NCBI GenBank assembly: GCA_018238625.1
Contig: JABCSY010000045.1
Span: 1 to 32,440, forward strand
Source of the DNA: Promethearchaeota archaeon
GTDB lineage: Archaea; Asgardarchaeota; Lokiarchaeia; Sigyniarchaeales; SOKP01
Reading direction: 5' to 3'
Length of the DNA: 32,440 bases
Each line of letters opens with the position of its first letter. Position 1 is the stretch's first letter. Made by a program: the position numbers and the translations under genes. Of the stretch, positions 25,537 to 32,440 are shown in pieces. The notes below the pieces were generated by a model. The model worked only from the letters and a program-made list of their open reading frames with translations. It was not told where the DNA came from and ran no database searches.

Positions 25537-26841
25537 TTATTGAAACTTTTTCCAAGAATCTAATTGTTTAGGATAACTAGCATTTACACCTAGGAATTCT
25601 TCAATTCTTAACAACTGGTTATATTTACAGTTTCGATCAGATCTTGCCGTTGCGCCCGTTTTTAATTGACCTGTACAAAGTCCAACTGCTAAATCTGCTA
25701 TGAAGGGATCTTCAGTTTCGCCCGAACGATGGGATACCATGACGTTAAAGCCATTTTTGAAAGACATTTTTGCTGCGTTTATCGCCTCAGTTAATGAACC
25801 AATTTGGTTCACTTTTAATAATAACGCATTTCCCGCTTTTTCTTTAATTGCCTTTTCAAGTATTTTTATATTAGTAACTGTAAGGTCATCGTCAACAATT
25901 TGTATTGATTTATCGACTTTTGCTGTTAAATTGGCAAAACCACTAAACGCTTTTTCGTCAAACGGATCTTCTATTGATGTGAATGGATAATCGTTAATTA
26001 AATCAAGATAATACTGCAACAATTCCCCTTCAGATAACATCTTGCCATCAATATTGTATGTACCATCCTCAAAAAATTCACTCGCAGCCGCATCCATCCC
26101 TAGGGAGAAATCTTTTCCCATGGAAAAGCCAGCTTCCTCAATCGCTTCTATAATAATTTCTACAGCATCTTTAGTTAAAGATAAATTCGGAGCGAAGCCA
26201 CCCTCATCACCTACATTAGTTGCTGAAGGCCCATATTTTTTGCCTAATAACTTCTTTAATGTTTGATACACCTCAGAAACGTTTTGGATTGCTTGAGCGA
26301 AATTTGGTGCTCCCACGGGTAATATCATAAACTCTTGTATCGATAAATCATTGCCCGCATGTTCCCCCCCATTTAAAATGTTGCAGCATGGTAATGGTAA
26401 TAAGAAATCTTTTCGGGTTTTATGGTATGCTAATTCATGGAGATGAACAAATAATGGTTTTTCGTTTAATAATGCTGCTAATTTCGCGGCGGCTAAAGAC
26501 ACTGAAAGTATTGCGTTGGCACCCAAGTTGCTTTTGTTTTCAGTGCCATCGATTGAAAGCATTTCTTTATCTAACTTTTCTTGCTCCCTCACATCAAATC
26601 CGTTTAATTTTTTCCCTAAAACATCGTTAACATTTGATACTGCTTTAGTTACATGTTTACCTAAGAAAGCAGCACCGCCATCTCTCAGTTCAAGGGCCTC
26701 TAGAACACCCGTTGACGCACCTGAAGGAACAGCCGCTCTTGCATAAATCTTATCTACATAAACATCGGTTTCAACTGTCGGATTTCCACGCGAATCTAAA
26801 ATCCAACGAGACTTAATTTTTGTAATTTTAAAGTCTGTCAT
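25537..26841 (-). CDS. eno: Enolase
   Basis: Interconverts 2-phosphoglycerate and phosphoenolpyruvate in glycolysis and gluconeogenesis. 434 residues with all signatures: ILDSRGNPTVETDVY, PSGASTGVLEALELRD, NGGEHAGNDLSIQEFMILP, NVGDEGGFAPNLS, the Mg-binding aspartate/glutamates in SLGMDAAASEFF, SIEDPFDE and VDDDLTVTN, the LLKVNQIGSLTEAI lysine, and VMVSHRSGETED. It converges with the METTL5-like gene 16 nt away and shares a divergent promoter region with rfcS. Confidence 0.98.
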   Translation of the reverse strand: MTDFKITKIKSRWILDSRGNPTVETDVYVDKIYARAAVPSGASTGVLEALELRDGGAAFLGKHVTKAVSNVNDVLGKKLNGFDVREQEKLDKEMLSIDGTENKSNLGANAILSVSLAAAKLAALLNEKPLFVHLHELAYHKTRKDFLLPLPCCNILNGGEHAGNDLSIQEFMILPVGAPNFAQAIQNVSEVYQTLKKLLGKKYGPSATNVGDEGGFAPNLSLTKDAVEIIIEAIEEAGFSMGKDFSLGMDAAASEFFEDGTYNIDGKMLSEGELLQYYLDLINDYPFTSIEDPFDEKAFSGFANLTAKVDKSIQIVDDDLTVTNIKILEKAIKEKAGNALLLKVNQIGSLTEAINAAKMSFKNGFNVMVSHRSGETEDPFIADLAVGLCTGQLKTGATARSDRNCKYNQLLRIEEFLGVNASYPKQLDSWKKFQ

Positions 26842-26862
26842 TTTAAAATTTCCTACTCTATT

Positions 26863-26899
26863 AATTAAAGTTCTGAAATAAAATAAAGAAACTTTAATT
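26863..26899. promoter_or_regulatory. 10-bp inverted repeat in the eno/rfcS divergent promoter
   Basis: AATTAAAGTT (26863-26872) and AACTTTAATT (26890-26899) are perfect reverse complements with a 17-nt spacer, in the 112-nt gap between eno and rfcS. The TATA-like TTTTTTATATAATTATTATAA at about 26909-26930 would serve rfcS. The repeat may be an operator for one or both genes; AT-richness makes chance matches more likely than usual. Confidence 0.4.
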
Positions 26900-26953
26900 C
26901 TTAATAATATTTTTTTATATAATTATTATAAGCCTTTAGAATTTAACATTTAA

Positions 26954-27925
26954 ATGTCGACAGATAATAGACCTTGGGTAGAAAAGTATAGACCTCGCCT
27001 TTTAGGCGATGTTGTTAATCAAAAGGGAATTATAAAGCGTTTACAACAATTTATTAAAGATAAATCGATGCCCCACCTTATATTTGCTGGTCCAGCAGGT
27101 ACTGGGAAAACAACTTCTGCTCTAGCAATGGTTAGGGGTCTGTATGGTAGAAAAATGGCGATTAATACTACTTTTTTGGAATTAAATGCAAGCGATGCAA
27201 GAGGTATTAATGTAATTAGAACATACATTAAGGATTTTGCAAAAGCAAAACCTCCGTCTGATATACCGTTCAAAACTTTAATCTTAGACGAGGCGGACAA
27301 TATGACGGCGCCCGCTCAGCAAGCACTTAGGAGAACAATGGAAAAATACACTAAAAATTGTAGGATGGTTTTAATTTGTAACTATTCTAACAAAATTATC
27401 CCCCCCATCCAATCTAGATGCGTTGTTTTTAGATTCTCCTCTTTGAATAAAGAGGACATTAAAGAGAGAGTAAAATATATCGCCAATCAAGAGCAATTGA
27501 GCCTAACCCCCGATGGGTTAATTGCTTTAGTAGACGTATCGAAGGGAGATTGCCGTAGAGCTATAAACTACCTGCAATCTTGTGGTACAATTTCAAAAAA
27601 AATCGATCAAGACATAGTTTTTCGCGTTGCTGGCGAAGTGCCATCAGATAAAATAAGAGAAATATTAAAAACTGCAATTGAAGGGCAATTACAATTTTCT
27701 TTGAAATTACTTAACGATATCATAAGAGAATACGGTTTGTCAGGTATAAATATTATTAAAAATATACATCGAGAGATTTATGACTTACAAATTTCAGAAG
27801 ACTTGAAAATTGAGCTTTCTAAACTTTTAGCTGAATCAGAATATCGATTAAGTCAAGGTGGTACGGAAGAGATTCAATTACAAGCGTTATTAGCCAATAT
27901 TGTTATGTTGCATGAAGTTAAATAA
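26954..27925 (+). CDS. rfcS: Replication factor C small subunit
   Basis: The AAA+ clamp-loader subunit that opens PCNA. 323 residues: PWVEKYRPRLLGDVVNQ, Walker A GPAGTGKTT (46-54), Walker B LILDEADNM (about 109-117), the SRC motif QSRCVVFRF (154-156) with the arginine finger, and a C-terminal helical oligomerisation domain. No intein interrupts the motifs. The 3' end overlaps truA convergently by 36 nt. RfcL is not in the window. Confidence 0.98.
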   Translation: MSTDNRPWVEKYRPRLLGDVVNQKGIIKRLQQFIKDKSMPHLIFAGPAGTGKTTSALAMVRGLYGRKMAINTTFLELNASDARGINVIRTYIKDFAKAKPPSDIPFKTLILDEADNMTAPAQQALRRTMEKYTKNCRMVLICNYSNKIIPPIQSRCVVFRFSSLNKEDIKERVKYIANQEQLSLTPDGLIALVDVSKGDCRRAINYLQSCGTISKKIDQDIVFRVAGEVPSDKIREILKTAIEGQLQFSLKLLNDIIREYGLSGINIIKNIHREIYDLQISEDLKIELSKLLAESEYRLSQGGTEEIQLQALLANIVMLHEVK

Positions 27926-28735
27926 CTTTTTTTTTAAAGAGAAATTTTGCTCTTGCTCTCTAAAATATTTATCCCTTCTCTCTTTTGATTTATTATCGAT
28001 TACGAAACTTACATTATTACCATAGTTGATATCCCACAAGATCAATCCAAAAGGATCAGCAGGCTGGTAAGAGATATCTTTGGATGGGTCAAATAAATCT
28101 ATAAATTCTTCATAGCTGGTTTTGCCAAATCCTACTTCTAAAATCTTAGCTACCATTCTTCTTATTTGTTGTCTTAGAAAAGCTCTGCTTTTAAAATCGA
28201 ATATAATAAAATTTCCTTCTGTATTAATTGATGTCGCAATCATATCTCTAACGTTTTTTACTTTTTCTTTTCCTTGCTTAGAAAAGTTTTTAAAGTTATG
28301 TCGTCCCTCTAAAGCCTTACATACTTTTTCCATCGCCTTCATATTATCTATGGAGTCGTCTTTGAGGATAGCTTTTGGATATGGCATAATATATTTATAA
28401 TGCCTAAACTGTGCATTATATCTTGAATAAAAGTCAGTTGGAACTTTTGAATAAGCCCAAACGCCAATATTTTTTGGCAAAGCAGAATTTATTTCCATCA
28501 ATATAGGTGTTTTTTCCGTAATAAAAGAAAATGTAGATCCTCGAGCTGAAACGAACTTATCGGTTCTACTTGCCACCTCGAAGCCCGATGTCTTAGCTTC
28601 ATGCATATAGTTCTTTTCTTGTAATGCTGTTAGTAAGCAGTCTTCAATGGTTAAATAATCGGGTTGTCTTTGAGATCCGAAATATTCCTTCGCTCCTATG
28701 TAATAAAATTTAAAGAGATATCTTGTTTTTTCCAT
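27890..28735 (-). CDS. truA: tRNA pseudouridine synthase TruA
   Basis: Modifies uridines in the tRNA anticodon arm. The core is YYIGAKEYFGSQRQP, the catalytic aspartate in VASRTDKFVSARGS, RYNAQFRHYKYIMPYP, HNFKNFSKQGKE and the SRAFLRQQIRRMV segment. The frame is open further upstream to a possible start at 28924, but residues before 28753 do not resemble TruA and lie opposite a fragment of STT3, so I place the start at ATG 28735 (281 residues); ATGs at 28750 and 28753 are alternatives. The C-terminal tail is rich in Lys/Arg/Gln. Confidence 0.9.
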   Translation of the reverse strand: MEKTRYLFKFYYIGAKEYFGSQRQPDYLTIEDCLLTALQEKNYMHEAKTSGFEVASRTDKFVSARGSTFSFITEKTPILMEINSALPKNIGVWAYSKVPTDFYSRYNAQFRHYKYIMPYPKAILKDDSIDNMKAMEKVCKALEGRHNFKNFSKQGKEKVKNVRDMIATSINTEGNFIIFDFKSRAFLRQQIRRMVAKILEVGFGKTSYEEFIDLFDPSKDISYQPADPFGLILWDINYGNNVSFVIDNKSKERRDKYFREQEQNFSLKKKLFNFMQHNNIG

Positions 28736-28826
28736 TCCTAATAATTTCATCATTAAAATTATATTAATTTTATGAAAAAATGGATTTTCGTGAAATAAGA
28801 CTTCCAACTTCACAGACCAACTACAA

Positions 28827-28857
28827 GGTGGGACTACGGCTATTGGAACACCCCAAT
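28827..28857 (+). pseudogene. Relic of the STT3 catalytic WDYGYW motif
   Basis: This 31-nt stretch matches 30616-30646 inside aglB at 29 of 31 bases, and in frame reads WDYGYWNTPI, against WDYGYWITPI in aglB. The Trp before it has become Arg, a stop lies about 30 nt upstream in the same frame, and similarity fades downstream within a few codons. It is on the same strand as aglB and 186 nt before its start. It looks like the remains of a second or partly duplicated oligosaccharyltransferase gene. Confidence 0.65.
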
Positions 28858-29042
28858 TACAATCCAATCCAATTTTTTTTTTAATTTTATACGAAATCGG
28901 AATTTTAGAACAAATTAAACTCATGTTATAATATTGAGATTAATTAATTTATCAAAAAATAAGCTTTTAATGGAATTTAACATTTATATGTTTAAATTTC
29001 ATATGATAATTTCAGTATATTAAAAGCGTTTAGAGAAAGAAT

Positions 29043-32000
29043 ATGTCCAAAATTTATTCATCATTAAAAAACTTACGAGATCAAACAAGAGCGAGTATTA
29101 CAATAAAAACATATAATATTTTGTTTTTCACCGCTTTGGCCTTGGTTTTATTTATAGCTGTATTAATTCGACTTTCACCAGTTGTATCGGGGAATTTCTT
29201 AATTAAAGCTTTTGACCCGTGGATACAATATTACAACGCTGAATACTTAGCAACACACTCTGTTTTCGACTATTTTAATTGGGTCGATTATAAAAGTTGG
29301 TTTCCAGAGGGATACTCCCGTGGAAGTCTTAGACCGGGTTTAACATTCACCGTAGTAGCTATATTTCAAATAATCAATTCAATTGGGATTCCAATATCCC
29401 TTTACGATGTTTGCTTCTATTTTCCGGCTTTTATGGGTGGAGCTTCTGTTTTAGCGATCTATCTTTTGGGAAAAGAAGTGCTAGACCGAAGATGTGGGCT
29501 AGTAGCTGCGTTCTTCTTGGCGTTTAATCCGGGGTTTATGCAACGAACAATGGCGGGTTTTTTTGATAATGAAACAATTGGGGTATTTGCAACTCTTATG
29601 ACGCTATATTTCTTTGTTAAAACTTTGCGAACAGGTAAAATTCTCGATTCCTTTTTGGGCGGTATATTTTTAGGATATTTAGCCTTGAGTTGGGGGGGAT
29701 ATAATTTTGTATATTTAATTCTACCTATGGTATGCGGTTTTTTAGTCTTACTCAAAAAGTATGACACAAATGTCTTAATAGCATATGCAGGAGTCGAAGG
29801 CGTAGGATTACTAATTTTTTCATTTAGTTATACTTTCAACTATGTAAGCTTTTTCAATAGTTTGGAACTTGTTGGAATTTTTCTTTTTACAATATTATTA
29901 ACCATTTTTCATTTGATTCATACAAAGAAAGGGGATTATCCTCGATTATATAACGGCTTAATCGACTTACTAAAATGGGGCTTAATACCGATAGTTGTAG
30001 GAGGAGGTATGATTATATGGTTAGCACCTGATTTAATTCCATTTGGATTTGGGAAAAGATTACTGAGCGTTATAAGCCCTATGGTTCGAGAAAATTTGAA
30101 TATTGTTGCGTCTGTAGCCGAACACATGCCAAGTTCTTGGAGCGTATTCTACTATAATACTTTAATCCCCCTAATGCTTTTACCCCTTGGGTTGTTCTTC
30201 TTGTTCAAAAGAGGTAACTCTGCGGATTTTTTATTAATAACTTTTATGATTTTGATCTTTTACTTTACCGGTAGTATGATACGAATAATATTATTATTTG
30301 CTCCAGCTGCATGTCTAGTAGGTGCCTACGGATTAGTTAATGTTTTGAAAATTTTTGGCAGTTTTTATGGAGAAAAGAGAATGGGAATTAGTAGGAAACG
30401 AAAACGCCAAGTTAAAAGAATGGTAGGGAAGTCTGAAATTGGCGTGGTTTACTTAATTGTTGGAATAATGTGTATTGCCCAAGTGATCCATGCCTCTAAT
30501 ATGTCTACTACTCAATTAGCGCAAAGCCAAATCTCACCAGGAGGGCTTCATGATTGGGAAGAATCTCTAACCTGGATGAAAACAAACCTTCCTGGAACTA
30601 GCGTTGTCGTGTCGTGGTGGGACTATGGCTATTGGATCACCCCAATAGGAAATATGACTACGGTTAACGATAATGGAACAATTAATCAAACACGAATAGG
30701 TATGACGGGAATGGCACTAATGCAAACGAACGAGATATATAGTGCTAAAGTTTTTAAGGATTTGCACGCAGATTACGTCATGGTCTATTTTGGAATGCTC
30801 TATCCGGGTTTAGGCGGTGATGAAGGTAAATGGCCGTGGATGGTAAGGATTTGTAACGATAACTACGAAACTTATAAAAATTATGGCATGGAGGAGGATA
30901 ATTGGGGTCCAAATTATGTGTTTGACGAAAGCGAATATTTTAACGATACTCTTGCGAAGCCAACAAGAAAATGGTTCCAAAGTACACTGGTAAAATTAAT
31001 GTTTTCTGGATTTAACACTGCCCCCATACCAAACCCGGGAAACCCACAAACCTGGGAGGAAGTCTATCGAGACGCAATTAACTCGAAGAGAGATGCTGCA
31101 GGAAACTTATATGTTCAAAACATACCCGAAGAGGGAAATTACAATTTTGATGTATTTAGAGAATTATATTTCTCTACAAACGGGATGGTTAAAGTATTTA
31201 GCCTTGATTATACTGCTTTATCTTCAAGTTTTCAAATAGAAAACCCAGAAGTATTCGATACAGGTTATGCAACTTTCAAGATAAAAAACACAGGATCTAA
31301 AGATTTAACTATTTCCGATGTTAAAATAAATGGCGAGAGTTATGATTTCGAGTTGGGCAAAGGTAGTAGTACACACAAACTAAATGCCAGCGAAGATGAC
31401 TTGGTTTGGGTTGATATAAAAACAAGCGGTCAATCCTTTCAAACTAACGATGTCGTAAAAATCACAGTAGAGGCTAAATCAGTAGCCTTGGATAATAAAG
31501 ATTATTTCTTTACAAATACTACGAATAATTTCTTTGTTGAAGAAGCTCTGGAAGGAGACATAAAAATTAATAAACCTAATAGCAAAGTTGTTCAAGTCGA
31601 TGAGACTAATAGCGAGATATATCTTGAAGTTGAGAATACTGGATATACAACCGTGATCTTGAAAGACTTTTATGTAGATAACGAAAATAATACCTTTATG
31701 GATAAACAATATATATCTGGTTCCCCTATATTAAATCCTGGTCAAAAAGCTTATGTTAAAATAACAAATTCACTAGTTCCGTTTTATCCGTTAAGAACTG
31801 AACACAAAATTGGTGTTGTTACTCCAAATAACATCAAAGATGAGCTATTATTTACTTCGAATTATGAGGATTTCAAAATTTCATTCGTAGATGAAAACAG
31901 AATTGCTTCACCTGAAGCCTTAATTGCGAGTCAAAGCGATTATAGAAAACATATTCCAATTAATTTGGACGATACATATGCGTATACTTACGAGAACGGA

Positions 32001-32440
32001 ACTACTATGGTGAATATTAAAATTAAAAACACTGGAGACATCATATTAGGACTCGATTCGATATATATAACAAAATCTACTAGTTGGACATCTGTTGGAG
32101 ATTTAGTACCATTTAATTTAAACCCTGGTCAAGAGAAAAGCATAAAGGTAATTGCATCCGATTATTTGGTGGATCTAAATGTAAATGACGAGATTGGAAT
32201 TATAGTCACAACAAATTTTGATGGTTCTACCAAAGCTTCTGACGTTGGATTTGTGCACACAATCATTGACAAACCAGATATACAAATTATCGACAATGTC
32301 GAAAGTCAAACTATGTCTTATATTGCCGCTAACGAGACGGGTAAAATTTTAATCAAAAACACTGGAGACGAGTCAATAACTTTAGATAAGTTATATCTAA
32401 ATACCACAACAATGTTATCATTTGATAGCGATGTAAATTT
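29043..32440 (+). CDS. aglB: Oligosaccharyltransferase AglB/STT3, partial at the right edge
   Basis: Transfers the lipid-linked glycan to Asn in N-X-S/T sequons on the outer face of the membrane. At least 1132 residues in one frame, still open at the edge. The N-terminal half holds about 12-13 membrane segments, with the metal-binding Asp of AFDPWIQYYNAEY (D58) and the GFFDNETIGVF motif (D175/E177). The catalytic signature SWWDYGYWITPIG is at about 524-536, followed by NDNGT. After a soluble domain come at least four copies of a beta-sandwich repeat marked by KIKNTGSKDL, EVENTGYTTV, KIKNTGDIIL and LIKNTGDESI (from about residue 745 on). Typical AglB is about 850-1000 residues. A TATA-like TTTATATG lies about 60 nt upstream. 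Confidence 0.96.
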   Translation, partial: MSKIYSSLKNLRDQTRASITIKTYNILFFTALALVLFIAVLIRLSPVVSGNFLIKAFDPWIQYYNAEYLATHSVFDYFNWVDYKSWFPEGYSRGSLRPGLTFTVVAIFQIINSIGIPISLYDVCFYFPAFMGGASVLAIYLLGKEVLDRRCGLVAAFFLAFNPGFMQRTMAGFFDNETIGVFATLMTLYFFVKTLRTGKILDSFLGGIFLGYLALSWGGYNFVYLILPMVCGFLVLLKKYDTNVLIAYAGVEGVGLLIFSFSYTFNYVSFFNSLELVGIFLFTILLTIFHLIHTKKGDYPRLYNGLIDLLKWGLIPIVVGGGMIIWLAPDLIPFGFGKRLLSVISPMVRENLNIVASVAEHMPSSWSVFYYNTLIPLMLLPLGLFFLFKRGNSADFLLITFMILIFYFTGSMIRIILLFAPAACLVGAYGLVNVLKIFGSFYGEKRMGISRKRKRQVKRMVGKSEIGVVYLIVGIMCIAQVIHASNMSTTQLAQSQISPGGLHDWEESLTWMKTNLPGTSVVVSWWDYGYWITPIGNMTTVNDNGTINQTRIGMTGMALMQTNEIYSAKVFKDLHADYVMVYFGMLYPGLGGDEGKWPWMVRICNDNYETYKNYGMEEDNWGPNYVFDESEYFNDTLAKPTRKWFQSTLVKLMFSGFNTAPIPNPGNPQTWEEVYRDAINSKRDAAGNLYVQNIPEEGNYNFDVFRELYFSTNGMVKVFSLDYTALSSSFQIENPEVFDTGYATFKIKNTGSKDLTISDVKINGESYDFELGKGSSTHKLNASEDDLVWVDIKTSGQSFQTNDVVKITVEAKSVALDNKDYFFTNTTNNFFVEEALEGDIKINKPNSKVVQVDETNSEIYLEVENTGYTTVILKDFYVDNENNTFMDKQYISGSPILNPGQKAYVKITNSLVPFYPLRTEHKIGVVTPNNIKDELLFTSNYEDFKISFVDENRIASPEALIASQSDYRKHIPINLDDTYAYTYENGTTMVNIKIKNTGDIILGLDSIYITKSTSWTSVGDLVPFNLNPGQEKSIKVIASDYLVDLNVNDEIGIIVTTNFDGSTKASDVGFVHTIIDKPDIQIIDNVESQTMSYIAANETGKILIKNTGDESITLDKLYLNTTTMLSFDSDVN

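Noticed and set aside
28736..28924. N-terminal extension of truA up to 28924
   Set aside because: The residues do not resemble TruA, include a stretch antisense to an STT3 relic, and the family normally starts where ATG 28735 lies.
26939..28986. Shared 14-mer GAATTTAACATTTA upstream of rfcS (26939-26952) and aglB (28973-28986)
   Set aside because: AT-rich, different distance to the start codon in the two genes; most likely chance.

Overview
The window reads as the chromosome of an AT-rich archaeon, most likely an Asgard archaeon (Promethearchaeota, Lokiarchaeota-like). The informational genes are archaeal: RNA polymerase A'' and L, ribosomal proteins L30e, S12, S7, L44e and S27e, PCNA, PriS/PriL, GINS, RfcS, aIF2-alpha, Nop10, TFS and Csl4. 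Two features narrow it down. EF-1A carries the GQTREHA-type insertion seen in TACK/Asgard archaea and eukaryotes but not in euryarchaea. A short Arf-like small GTPase (WDLGGQ, NKQD) lies directly behind it. The lineage call is inference from these markers, not a tree.

Layout. 1-672 is compositionally foreign: a GC-richer minus-strand fragment of a CoxE-like VWA-partner protein, abutting the C-terminal remnant of an unrelated plus-strand gene. 703-4028 is the classical rpoA2-rpl30e-nusA-rps12-rps7 cluster. 4309-6327 encodes a winged-helix + ATP-cone + degenerate anaerobic ribonucleotide reductase (NrdD-like) protein, the most unusual gene here. It is followed convergently by pyrB. 7397-7899 holds rpl44e-rps27e, then a GNAT gene. 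9190-12582 is an accessory block: a PadR regulator with a zinc ribbon and its own palindromic operator, a HAAS-domain membrane protein, a second membrane protein and a medium-chain dehydrogenase. 12682-19448 holds a DUF2284 protein, TFS, an OB-fold protein, and the replication genes PCNA-PriL-PriS-GINS facing Nop10-aIF2-alpha: the archaeal replication/translation neighbourhood, here split and rearranged. 19616-22211 has an unrecognised protein, EF-1A and the Arf-like GTPase. 22232-24765 is a minus-strand RNA-metabolism operon (Csl4, small unknown, RpoL, RNase III-like, DUF99), diverging from a METTL5-like RNA methylase. 25537-28735 carries enolase, RfcS and TruA. 29043 to the edge is a very long oligosaccharyltransferase (AglB/STT3) with tandem beta-domain repeats.

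Underlying signals. Three genes have no usable ATG/GTG/TTG at their natural N-terminus, and instead an ATT or ATA sits there, in two cases behind a strong archaeal Shine-Dalgarno sequence. This suggests near-cognate initiation. The padR and pcna promoters have perfect inverted repeats over the expected transcription start, and the enolase/rfcS divergent region has another. A 31-bp relic of the STT3 catalytic motif lies upstream of the intact aglB. I found no tRNA, rRNA, CRISPR array, insertion sequence or intein.
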